This document shows, piece after piece, positions 18,001-25,692 of a DNA stretch of 64,000 nucleotides. The stretch is from Acidobacteriota bacterium. GTDB lineage: Bacteria > Acidobacteriota > Terriglobia > Terriglobales > Acidobacteriaceae. A program made the translations under genes and the position numbers. The first letter of the stretch is position 1. Each line of letters opens with the position of its first letter. The notes under the pieces are model-generated. The model had not been told where the DNA came from, did not search any database, and was given only the letters and a program-made list of their open reading frames with translations. Location: the NCBI GenBank assembly GCA_018268895.1, contig JAFDVP010000001.1, positions 1,364,001-1,428,000 of the forward strand. Reading direction: 5' to 3'.

Positions 18001-20091
18001 CTCTTCGTCAACGCTGTCGAAGGCTCCGATGGACTCACGCTGCACGTCGACTACAACACAAACCTCATCAATAACGAGACCGTAGCAAGATGGATGGAGT
18101 GCTATGAGGCTCTGCTGAAAGGCCTGACGGGCGACGTGTCCAAACCTCTCGCGCGTCTCCCCCTGCTTAACGCAAGTGAACACGACCTTGCCCTGTTTGC
18201 ATTCAACCAGACCGAGGCTTCGTTCCCGGGAAACCTCTGTGTGCACCAACTCTTCGAGCAGCAGGTAGCCAGAACGCCGCATGCCCCTGCTCTACAGTTT
18301 GAAGACCAGTCGTTGAGCTATCTCCAGTTGAACGAGCGCGTCAATCGCCTGGCCCGCTATCTGCTTTCGCATGGCGTCAAATCCGGCGATGTCGTGGGAA
18401 TCTACATGGAGCGGTCGGTCGCCATGATCGTCTCGCTGCTCGCAACGTGGAAGGCAGGTGCTGCCTACGTTCCTCTCGACCCGACGTTCCCCGCAGAACG
18501 TCTCCGAATGGTCTTTGAGGATATCGTCAATCCGATCGTCCTCACCCAGGCAGCGATAGCCGGCGACGTCCCATCCGCGGGGTCCAGAGTTCTGTCTGTG
18601 GATGCTCTCTGGCCCGAGATCGAGTTAGAGGACCCGAGCAATCTCGACCTCAAATATGCGCCGTCGCAGGTTGCATACGTCATCTACACATCAGGATCGA
18701 CGGGACGGCCGAAGGGTGTTGAGGTCACCCACTCAAACGCGGTCAATCTGCTCAACTCCATGGCAAAGATCCCGGGACTTACCGCCAAGGACGTTCTGGT
18801 TGCAGTGACTACAATCTCCTTCGATATCGCCGCGCTTGAGATCTACCTTCCTCTTATCAGCGGTGCAGAACTTGTTCTTGCCAGCCGGGCCGTTGCAAGC
18901 GATGGCAACCAGTTGCTGAAGCTGCTGCGCGACTCTCAGGCCACCATTATGCAGGCCACACCAATCACCTTCCGCCTGTTGCTTGCCGCAGGCTGGAAAG
19001 GTGATCCCGCAATCACCGCCTGGTGCGGTGGCGAAGCCATGCCTCGCGATCTGGCCGACCAGATACTCGACTGCGGCATCAAGCTCTGGAACATGTACGG
19101 GCCAACGGAGACGACAATCTGGTCGGCAACCAATCGCATTACCAGCCGGGGCAGCGCGGTTCCCGTCGGCCTCCCCATCGACAATACTCAGTTCTACGTG
19201 CTCGACGCGTTGCAGCAGCTCGTTCCGTCCGGTGTTCCCGGTGAACTGTACATCGGCGGCACAGGTGTAGCCAAGGGATACTACAAGCGACCCGATCTGA
19301 CGGCCTCGCGGTTTATACCCGACCCCTTCAGCAACAAACCAGGAGCACGGCTCTATCGCACCGGCGACATGGTTCGCCGTCTGAAAAATGGCGAGCTCGA
19401 GTTCCTCGGCAGGGCTGACGGTCAGATTAAACTTCGCGGATTCCGTATCGAGCTTGGCGAAATTGAGAGCATTCTCTCGACTCACCCGGGGCTCGAACAG
19501 GTTGTTGTTCTGCTGCGTGAAGATGTTCCTGGCGATAAGCGCCTCGTTGCTTACATCATTCCGCGCCGGAACACTGCACCGGATGCTGCCGACCTCCGCA
19601 TCTATCTGCTGGGCAGGCTGCCCGACTACATGGTGCCTGCGGCATTCATCAGCCTGTCGTCTTTTGCAATGACGGCAAATGGCAAGATCGATCGCAAAGC
19701 GCTTCCCGCTCCCAGTTGGACGTCTCTCGCTCAGACTTCAAAGTACGTCGCTCCACGCACGCCGCATGAGGAGAGCTTCGCGAAGATATGGGCCGATGTT
19801 CTGCACATCGAGCGTGTTGGCGTGGAAGACAACATATTCGAGCTTGGCGGCGACTCGCTCCACGTCTTTCAGATCGCAGCGCGCGCCAACCAGGCTGGCA
19901 TCGAAGCGCGGCCACGCCAGATCCTGCAGCATCGCAACATTGCTGCCATACTTGCGGACATCGAGAAGGGATCCGCAGCGCCAAAGCAGGCTCCACTGCT
20001 TCCCGTCTCCCGGTCAAAATACAGGATCACCCAGCCGCAAGTTGTGCGCGAGCCAGAACCTGTCGATCCAGGAGGCAACGGGAACCGATGA
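12016..20091 (+). CDS. Hybrid PKS-NRPS: KS-AT-ACP-aminotransferase-C-A-T
   Basis: 2691 aa. KS about 20-445 with Cys197 (TACSTSL), His333 (EAHGTA) and His373 (NVGHLD). AT about 545-830 with Ser641 in GHSIGE and HAFH at 737-740, the malonyl-CoA signature. ACP about 945-1020, Ser981. A Gln/Ala-rich linker follows. Class III PLP aminotransferase about 1190-1600, with Lys1432 in TYGKVLAGG and the GSEAVMAAMR pocket. C about 1620-2060 with an intact HHAVCDG (1750-1756). A about 2080-2565 with pocket code D-I-L-Q-W-G-M-I-W-K (from Asp2270), close to the glycine code DILQLGLIWK. T with Ser2614. There is no ketoreductase, so the beta-keto group formed by KS is available to the aminotransferase. That should yield a beta-amino acid, as in iturin/mycosubtilin-type lines. 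Here, however, the KS is fed by an aminoacyl (Thr) carrier rather than a fatty acid. ATGA overlaps at both ends show one operon. Confidence 0.95.
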   Translation: MTPPENNLEHEVSQGSDNLGGIAIIGMSGRFPGASSVAEFWKNQLAGVEAISHFSLEELELAGEKAQAREPNYIRARSILTGIENFDAEFFGILPKEALQMDPQHRFFLECCWETFEDAGYDPFAYEGSIGVVAGSSYGSYFLSQLCAQPGFVRNFLENYQIGNYQSMMGNQPEFLPTRASYKFNLRGPSYAIQTACSTSLLAVCQACQSLLTYQSDMMLAGGVSITLPQKRGYFYQEGGMGSADGHCRPFDNDAQGTVFGSGVGVVLLKRLEDAVADGDQIYAVIRGFGSNNDGATKIGYTAPSIEGQASVIAVAQQTAGINPGTIGYVEAHGTATPLGDPIELAALTKAFRAGTDESGFCTIGTAKANVGHLDIAAGVTGLIHATHVVRHGQFPPTLHFNHPTEKFDFASSPFKVTATGTKWKNNGSPRRAGVSAFGVGGTNAHLILEEAPRQESAPPLRPVQLLTLSARSQEALDAVSKNLAGFLSQHPDISLADVAYTLQVGRKAFPCRRAVAADSIASAVAALNASFVPRTDRKMQPEQPGVSFIFPGQGSQHANMGRELYRTERVYRDAFDTCATLLRPELGLDLRKALFQDDSDAQFDTTQTYFAQPAIFAVEYSLAKLWMSWGIEPRSMTGHSIGEFVAACLAGVFALEDALHLVAVRGRLMQDLPKGDMLSVRMSEADTLPLLKDGLSIAAINAPALCVVSGPSGAVAKLEEDLTARNVVHRKLYTSHAFHSSMMDPILPAFQKEVEKVRLSAPNIAYVSCVTGGWVTAGQATDPSYWTRHVRDSVRFSQAVSLLLETEETALLEVGPGGVLATLARQHTTPPANRVIVSSMTDGNPSHGEAFVIQQSLGLLWAYGVRPAWGKLHKDERRQRVSLPCYPFERKRFWFSDSLTTTNDSNTFVPEREITSVQVTTSVADSTSEEMLSMSTAPDAAKSRKEHLRGLIAEIFEELSGQTIAETDQEASFLELGFDSLFLTQISQGLQSKFGVKTTFRQLMGDQSTLAALADYIDAQLPPGMFEGLVLSGEAPVGNATPDSAGTNAARSLTQPATQSHGSAPGAGTALEQLMKDQLQAMNQLFAQQIAILQGTGTIPQPPPAIPAVAPAKQEAVASPSAPQKDSANDELKGYTPFKPLQKSVSGELTQRQLDHIRQLTDSYTTRTRTSKDKTQESRQYLADPRVVAGFRVQWKELIYPIITNRSKGSRIWDLDGNEYVDILNGFGPIMLGHRPDFVEEAIAKQLHEGFEIGPQTILAGEVAKALCEMTGNERATFCNTGSEAVMAAMRLARTISGKNKIVFFAGDYHGMFDEVLVKGFKRQGVPQSAPIAPGIPRESVSNMIVLDYGTPESLEWIRTHIGELAAVLVEPVQSRHPNLQPVEFLREIRRITEQADVCLIFDEVVTGFRSHPGGCQALFNIHADLATYGKVLAGGMPMGVLAGKAKYMDALDGGMWHYGDASFPEVGVTFFAGTFVRHPLAMAACAAVLKYLKEQGPQLQQRLTQRTSQLIARLNSLFEANELPVRIETFASFFYFAFPSDYRFSSIFYTHLRSKGIYLLEGFPCFLTTEHSDADLEKVFRAFEETIAEMQAGDLLPLPSGNATAPAVSASLPATSAPITESQMEILLSAELSPEANCSFNESFTLHLKGDLNQKALADSLSDLLSRHEALRATFDQVAGVQHFSFPAPINLPSIDLSDVSADQQKERYDRFIDEDARKPFDLKQGPLVRMSLLRFAPQHQALVFTAHHAVCDGWSINVLLDELAKTYTARVTGSSPALDPLMPFSEYATAQEKHFTSIEGAAVESYWTKKFEILPPLLDLPLDNARPAMKSFEGATYSKKIDLQTLKEVKKAGAQQKCTLFVTLLSAFSALLSRLSNQDDIVVGVPAAGQSLVEDKTLVGHCVNFVPMRTLPVEGISTAQFFDQVRKTVFDAYDHQNYTFGRLVRKLAIPRDASRLPLLEVQFNLEKIGGDLKFAGLESKVEPNPKSFVNFDLFVNAVEGSDGLTLHVDYNTNLINNETVARWMECYEALLKGLTGDVSKPLARLPLLNASEHDLALFAFNQTEASFPGNLCVHQLFEQQVARTPHAPALQFEDQSLSYLQLNERVNRLARYLLSHGVKSGDVVGIYMERSVAMIVSLLATWKAGAAYVPLDPTFPAERLRMVFEDIVNPIVLTQAAIAGDVPSAGSRVLSVDALWPEIELEDPSNLDLKYAPSQVAYVIYTSGSTGRPKGVEVTHSNAVNLLNSMAKIPGLTAKDVLVAVTTISFDIAALEIYLPLISGAELVLASRAVASDGNQLLKLLRDSQATIMQATPITFRLLLAAGWKGDPAITAWCGGEAMPRDLADQILDCGIKLWNMYGPTETTIWSATNRITSRGSAVPVGLPIDNTQFYVLDALQQLVPSGVPGELYIGGTGVAKGYYKRPDLTASRFIPDPFSNKPGARLYRTGDMVRRLKNGELEFLGRADGQIKLRGFRIELGEIESILSTHPGLEQVVVLLREDVPGDKRLVAYIIPRRNTAPDAADLRIYLLGRLPDYMVPAAFISLSSFAMTANGKIDRKALPAPSWTSLAQTSKYVAPRTPHEESFAKIWADVLHIERVGVEDNIFELGGDSLHVFQIAARANQAGIEARPRQILQHRNIAAILADIEKGSAAPKQAPLLPVSRSKYRITQPQVVREPEPVDPGGNGNR

Positions 20092-23000
20092 ATTCGGAGG
20101 TGACTGATCGCGATCCAGCATCGGAGTCTGGCAATCCAGGCGAGGAGTACTTCGCGTTTCCGCTGACACCGGTACAGGCAGCGATGTTGCCTACTGATCT
20201 GAACAGCGTAGCGGATCCTCGTTTCAACGGCGCGTTTAGGATGAATCTGGATGGCGCCATCGACACCGCGGTTCTCGTACACTCTTTCCAGACGATCGTG
20301 CAACGCCATGAGACGCTTCGAACGACCTTCGAAGCAAATGGCTCCGAAGTCCTTCAGATTGTCAGACCCGCTGTAAGCATCGCTTTCAACGAAGTTGAAC
20401 TGCGTGATCTCTCAGGCGACACGCAGGCCAACGAGCTCGACGCCATCTGTGTTCATGAGGCGCAAACCGGCTTCAACCTGACGGCAGCACCACCATTTCG
20501 TGTCGTCCTCATACGTTTAGAAAATACGAAATCGATGCTGGTGCTCACTCTGCACCAGATTATCTGCGATGGCTGGTCGATCGGCGTCTTGATGGACGAG
20601 CTTTCCACGCTCTACACTGCCTACGCCCGGCAGCAGCCATCTCCCCTGGAGCCCGTCTCCTTCCAATATGGTGACTACGTTATTTGGCAACAGGAACTGC
20701 TCTCTCAGCCTGAGGTTCAGGCCCAGCTCACCTATTGGAAGAACAAACTCGCCGGCTGTACCCAGCTACAGGTCACTCCCGATTTTGAGGCTGCAACACC
20801 ATCCACAAGAAGCGACATCGTATCGCAGCTACTTCCGCGCGAACTGACGGAACGACTACGCAGCATCGCCCAGACTGAGAACACCACTTTTTTTGTCGTC
20901 AGCATGGCAGCCTGCATGGCGTTGCTCTACCGCTATACCGGCACCTGCGATGTGGCCCTTCGCACACCGCTCGCGGGCAGAACACGGGTTGAGTTCGAGT
21001 CTCTGATCGGCCAGTTCACCAACCAGGTCATCGTTCGGTCAACTATGTCCGAGGCACTAACCTTCCACGACCTGGTGGCAAAGGTTCGGGATTGCGTGTG
21101 GGCGGCGCTCTCCAATCAAGATGCGCCCTTCGAGACCGTTCTCCAGAACTATGCCGAACCGGACACCGCCCCATCGAGCCAGTTCAGAATCAACTTTGTC
21201 TGCCAGCGTGAATACGGACGCAGCGGCCCCTTCCAGTTTGAGCTTGATGGCACACGCATGACGACGCTGCCGTCGAAGTCGCAGGGAGCGATCTACGACC
21301 TGAATTTTTTTCTTGTCGAGCGCGAAGTGGGCTGGCGTCTCTCGCTCGAGTACAAGACCGACCTCTACTCGAAAGAGACCGCCGGCAGTCTCCTCAAACA
21401 CTTTCAGGAGTTGCTTGCCGACGTCGCAGCCGATACGCACACGAAGATCGTCGAACTTCCATTGACCGATTCACAGCCACTTCTCAAAAGAACTTCTTCG
21501 ACTTCCGCTCTCGAAGCCGGCAACCAGACGACACTCCCCGAGGCATCGCAGGACCTGCTGGCAATCCCTGCCAGTTTCGCACAGGAGCGCTTCTGGACGC
21601 TCTCAGAAGTCGACCCCGAGAACCCTGCTTTTCACATGCCGGTCACGCTACGCCTCACCGGCAAACTCTCTGTCACTCTTCTCGAAGATAGTTTTCGTCT
21701 CCTTATAGACCGCCACGAGATATTGCGAACCACGTTTTCCGATATCGACGGCAAGCTCATGCAGGTCATCCACAACTGCTCGGCGTTCGCGCTCGATCAG
21801 GTCAACATTGACGAGGCCCCAGAAGCCGAGCGTACAGCCCTGCTGGATGCAACCGTGCAAAGGATGCTCCGTGAGCCCTTCGACCTCTCTGCGCTACCGC
21901 TCTTTCGTACCGCGCTTTGCCGTCTGTCGCCTGCTGAGCACATCCTTGTTCTCAGCGTTCATCACTCCATCGCCGATGCCTGGTCCATTCAGGTCTTTCA
22001 GCGCGAACTCTGGACGGCCTATGAGCGTTTGGACAAAGACCGGGCATTCCACTTTGAGCCTCTTGCCCTGCAATATGGCGACTTCTCGATCTGGCAACGA
22101 GAAGGACTCTCATCGGAGGCAACGCAACATCACCTCGATTTTTGGATGAAGTCTCTGTCAGGAGATTTGCCGGTTCTGAACTTCCCGACCGATCAGCCAG
22201 CCAGCCAGCAAGGCGCTCCCAAAAGTTCTCTTGAGAGCCTCCTCTTCCCAGTCGAGCTTACACAATCGCTCAAGCAGCTCGCGCAGACGAACGACACAAC
22301 ACTCTATGTCGTCACGCTGACCTGCTTTTCCATGCTGCTGTCGCGCGCCTCAATGGCTCACGACCTCATCATCGGTTCCCCGGTTGTCAATCGAAGAAGC
22401 GAGACCGAACCGCTGATAGGTCCCTTTGCAGGCCCCATAGCGCTGCGGCTCCAGATGCAGGACAATCAGACGATACGCGACCTTATCGTGGCCAACAGAG
22501 ACAAGACTGTAGAAGCATTAGGCCATACAGAAGTGCCGTTTGAAGTGCTTCTCGATAAGCTCGATGTCCGGCCAGTCGGAGGAAGAAGTCCTTTGTTCCA
22601 GTTCTACTTCTTCTGCCAGACTGCCTTCCTCCAGGCACGCGAATTACCTGACCTCACGATTACACCTCTGCCAAGCACAAGCGTAGGTATGCCGTTCGAG
22701 GTGCAGCTTGCCGTCATTGAAAGGAAAGAAGGCGTAAGAGCCGAGCTCGAATACAATGCCAATCTCTTCGATCGATCAACCATCCAGGAATGGCTGGGGT
22801 ACTACGAGACGCTTCTTCAGGTCATGGCCACTGATCCAGAGCGCAAGCTCGGTGAGCTGCCTGCGCCTCCGCACATCGCAAGGCCTCTGGCATCGGAACA
22901 GGAGCGCCAGTCTTCAATCTCGCTACCCGCTATAAGCCACCCGGCAACTGCCGTCGAGTCGGCAGCGATACTGCACGACCCACTGACTGCCGAACTGGCC

Positions 23001-23984
23001 AACATCTGGCAATCGGCCTTGAACATCGAACACATCGGCCCAGACGATAACTTCTTCGTGCTTGGCGGGCGCTCCCTGGTCGCTGCAAGATTGATCGCCA
23101 GGATCAACAAAACATATTCGCTAAAGCTGGGGCTTGCGACGCTCTTCAACTGTCCTACTATTGCTGAGCTTGTCGCGCTCATTCGTGGCCAGTTTACACC
23201 GCCGGTGCCGTCTTCCATTGTCCCAGTCCAGCCAGAAGGCACCTCCACGCCTCTGTTTGTCGTTCACGGAGTGGGTGGAAATGTGCTCAACTTCTACGAT
23301 CTCGCAAAGAGCCTTGGGTCAAGGTATCGAATCTACGGAATTGAAGCCCAGTCCCTGCAGCCCGACGCCATTCCGCTAACCAGGCTTGAGGATCTCGCAG
23401 CCTACTATATTAAGGAAGTCCGAAAGATACAGGCTAACGGCCCCTACAACTTCCTCGGCTACTCCTATGGCGGCTTTGTAGCTTTTGAGATGGCGTGCCA
23501 GCTTCAATTGGAAGGCGAACAGGTTGAACTCGTTGGCATGCTTGATACTCCGGTGTGGAGACATGCAGTTCGCGAAAACAATCACATTGTCGCAAAAGCT
23601 GCGCGGCAGGTAATGGCCGTATGGAGCCCTTTTTTTCACCGCCTGCGTCCATGTACGCCCATGGAGATCTTCGATGGAATCAAGAGCACCATCCTGCGGA
23701 CCTTCTACACCATTGCCACAGCGAAGAACATGACGATCCCATCCAGGCTCAGGAGCGTCTACCACATCAATTCCTTTGCCGTGGTCAACTATGTTCCCAA
23801 GACCTACCATGGCGCAGTAACAATGCTGAGAGCTTCACGCGAGAAGGGTCCAAGGGACCTCGGATGGGGCAAATTTACAACTCAACCCGTCCGTGTTTTT
23901 GAGATCCCCGGTGCACACCTTCAGGTCCTATCGAATGAGAATCTGCCGCGCGTAGTCAGAAGCCTGCGTGAATGTCTGTTATGA
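20088..23984 (+). CDS. NRPS termination protein C-C-T-TE without an adenylation domain
   Basis: 1298 aa from ATG 20088, overlapping the previous stop. The longer open frame starting at 19788 lies inside the upstream gene and is rejected. Condensation domain 1 (about 20-455): its active-site motif reads HQIICDG (156-162), so the second, catalytic His is Gln157. Condensation domain 2 (about 490-930): HHSIADA (625-631), catalytic His626 and Asp630 kept, Gly replaced by Ala. Carrier domain with Ser996 in LGGRSL. C-terminal thioesterase with nucleophile Ser1126 in GYSYGG, a likely Asp in GMLDT, and His1277 in GAHLQVL. It should receive the chain from the Gly module and release it by hydrolysis or cyclisation. 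With no A domain, its carrier must be loaded in trans, receive the chain, or stay passive. The tandem C domains are unexplained. Confidence 0.93.
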   Translation: MNSEVTDRDPASESGNPGEEYFAFPLTPVQAAMLPTDLNSVADPRFNGAFRMNLDGAIDTAVLVHSFQTIVQRHETLRTTFEANGSEVLQIVRPAVSIAFNEVELRDLSGDTQANELDAICVHEAQTGFNLTAAPPFRVVLIRLENTKSMLVLTLHQIICDGWSIGVLMDELSTLYTAYARQQPSPLEPVSFQYGDYVIWQQELLSQPEVQAQLTYWKNKLAGCTQLQVTPDFEAATPSTRSDIVSQLLPRELTERLRSIAQTENTTFFVVSMAACMALLYRYTGTCDVALRTPLAGRTRVEFESLIGQFTNQVIVRSTMSEALTFHDLVAKVRDCVWAALSNQDAPFETVLQNYAEPDTAPSSQFRINFVCQREYGRSGPFQFELDGTRMTTLPSKSQGAIYDLNFFLVEREVGWRLSLEYKTDLYSKETAGSLLKHFQELLADVAADTHTKIVELPLTDSQPLLKRTSSTSALEAGNQTTLPEASQDLLAIPASFAQERFWTLSEVDPENPAFHMPVTLRLTGKLSVTLLEDSFRLLIDRHEILRTTFSDIDGKLMQVIHNCSAFALDQVNIDEAPEAERTALLDATVQRMLREPFDLSALPLFRTALCRLSPAEHILVLSVHHSIADAWSIQVFQRELWTAYERLDKDRAFHFEPLALQYGDFSIWQREGLSSEATQHHLDFWMKSLSGDLPVLNFPTDQPASQQGAPKSSLESLLFPVELTQSLKQLAQTNDTTLYVVTLTCFSMLLSRASMAHDLIIGSPVVNRRSETEPLIGPFAGPIALRLQMQDNQTIRDLIVANRDKTVEALGHTEVPFEVLLDKLDVRPVGGRSPLFQFYFFCQTAFLQARELPDLTITPLPSTSVGMPFEVQLAVIERKEGVRAELEYNANLFDRSTIQEWLGYYETLLQVMATDPERKLGELPAPPHIARPLASEQERQSSISLPAISHPATAVESAAILHDPLTAELANIWQSALNIEHIGPDDNFFVLGGRSLVAARLIARINKTYSLKLGLATLFNCPTIAELVALIRGQFTPPVPSSIVPVQPEGTSTPLFVVHGVGGNVLNFYDLAKSLGSRYRIYGIEAQSLQPDAIPLTRLEDLAAYYIKEVRKIQANGPYNFLGYSYGGFVAFEMACQLQLEGEQVELVGMLDTPVWRHAVRENNHIVAKAARQVMAVWSPFFHRLRPCTPMEIFDGIKSTILRTFYTIATAKNMTIPSRLRSVYHINSFAVVNYVPKTYHGAVTMLRASREKGPRDLGWGKFTTQPVRVFEIPGAHLQVLSNENLPRVVRSLRECLL

Positions 23985-24015
23985 GCATTGTGAGAAACTC
24001 TAAACAAACACGTCT

Positions 24016-25422
24016 TTACTTCGCTGGCCACTGTTTAAAATGAACCTCAGGAAATGGGCTGGAGTTGCCTGAATCCAACAAAGACGACCCTTCCTCTCGC
24101 AATGTCTTGTTGAAGAAAGCCAATGCGTACTCGCGCACAATTTTATGCATTCGAGCTGGCTTGATTGGACCGGTATGCGTAACCCATCTAAAGGGTGAGA
24201 TCATCGATTGATCCGTAAAATCCGCGTGCATTGCTCCGTCAATCACAAGTTTGTACCCCCCAAACTTTTCCAGGCTATTCAGGACATTTTTTGCATCCAG
24301 CATGTCAAGCTCAGCGTTCACGCGAACGGCTTGAATGGGCGAATGCAACTTTATAAGCTGGGGGTCCCCATCGGGTTCGTACATGAACATCATCGGCTTT
24401 CCACTTGATCGATCCCGAATACCATCGAATGTCCAGCCATCCATATTGATGGCCGATCGAACCCGGGGATCCAGACTGCAAATACGCAGAGCGGCAGATC
24501 CCCCAAATGAATGCCCCAACGCTCCAACAAGATTTGTATTGAGGTGCTGGTACCAGAAACTCTGAGGGTCTAGATTTGCGGCCTGTAGCGAGTTCAACAC
24601 AAAAAGCTGATCGGCTGTCCATTTCTGCAGCTCCATATTCCAGAGCGCTTCGGTTCTGTCAGTCGATTCGACCCCCACATCGATGATGGGAGAATTGTCG
24701 ATTCCATTAATCACTCTTCCATCGGGAAACGCGACCCGTGCGGAGTTATAAGGATGGTCGGTCGACACAACGACATAACCGTGACTTGCCAGCTCCTCGG
24801 CTAGAAAGGTATCGGAGATGCGTGTTGCTCCCCAGCCATGTCCAAAGAGAATCAGGGGAAATGGCTCCCGATCCGATGCCAACGGAGCATCCATACGGGA
24901 ATTGGTCCACAACACGCTCTGATACGAGTTCTTCAGCTTGCTTTCGGACCATCGTCGGTACGGAGCCAGATGGTTTCTCGAAGGTGCCGCAGGGTACCAG
25001 ACCTGAATCATCAATTCCCTGGGTCGCCCGCGATCCGTCCCCGCATCTTCTTTCCGGCTGTCGTCACGCATATAGAGGATGCGGGTGCCCACCGGATAGG
25101 ATCCGGTGGGTTTTGGGAAAGAGAACATTGGTATTGCGTAGGACAAACCTCCGCTCAGAGCACAAAGAAAACAAATAAGGCTTGCGGCTACCCAGCGGCT
25201 ATTGGAGCCATCAGATGCTTTCCATCGAAAGACCAGGATCAATACGGCAAGATACACAGGAAGCATCTGCCAATGACCGCCTTCATAAATCAGATGAATA
25301 GCCAGCAGCGCCAGACAAAACGCCGTGAAAAGGGTCCTGATTCTCCGAAAGCCGGAAAAATATTCATTCAACGCGGCTAATACCAAGGCAATGGTCAGAG
25401 CAACTTCAAATGGTCGCAACAC
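24016..25422 (-). CDS. Membrane-anchored alpha/beta hydrolase, PAF-acetylhydrolase II-like
   Basis: 468 aa. The first ~115 residues hold about four hydrophobic segments. The rest is an alpha/beta hydrolase of the platelet-activating-factor acetylhydrolase/dienelactone hydrolase type: oxyanion region LILFGHGWGATR, nucleophile elbow GALGHSFGGSAAL, then a probable Asp in FMYEPDGDP or the VRVNAELDM segment, and a catalytic His in DGAMHADFTD. The catalytic domain probably faces outward or into the periplasm. It is convergent with the NRPS terminal gene (31 bp between stops), so it is not in that operon. It could act on an ester of the cluster product or of lipids, but the sequence does not decide this. 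Confidence 0.8.
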   Translation of the reverse strand: MLRPFEVALTIALVLAALNEYFSGFRRIRTLFTAFCLALLAIHLIYEGGHWQMLPVYLAVLILVFRWKASDGSNSRWVAASLICFLCALSGGLSYAIPMFSFPKPTGSYPVGTRILYMRDDSRKEDAGTDRGRPRELMIQVWYPAAPSRNHLAPYRRWSESKLKNSYQSVLWTNSRMDAPLASDREPFPLILFGHGWGATRISDTFLAEELASHGYVVVSTDHPYNSARVAFPDGRVINGIDNSPIIDVGVESTDRTEALWNMELQKWTADQLFVLNSLQAANLDPQSFWYQHLNTNLVGALGHSFGGSAALRICSLDPRVRSAINMDGWTFDGIRDRSSGKPMMFMYEPDGDPQLIKLHSPIQAVRVNAELDMLDAKNVLNSLEKFGGYKLVIDGAMHADFTDQSMISPFRWVTHTGPIKPARMHKIVREYALAFFNKTLREEGSSLLDSGNSSPFPEVHFKQWPAK

Positions 25423-25692
25423 GCCCTCTACAAGAAATGCACTCTTTTGTAATCGTCAACATTCTACACAGGCCCCGCTGGTCACACCGAATCCCTTTGG
25501 AAAGCCCACAATCTGACTTTCCGGGACAAAAGGTTAACATTCTTGAGAAGCTGCCCGCAGCCGTTTATAGTCGAGTAGACTTGCTTGGGAGACTTTCGGT
25601 TCACAAATAGACCTAGCAGACCCTGCGTGAAAGACGTATCAGAGTGAATTTTTAATGCCGTTTCTTCTGCTTTCTCCTGGTTGGATATCTGC

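Noticed and set aside
19788..20087. 300-bp upstream extension of the third NRPS frame
   Set aside because: Lies within the T domain and tail of the upstream gene in another frame; the ATG at 20088 in an ATGA overlap is the standard coupled start, and the C domain begins soon after it.
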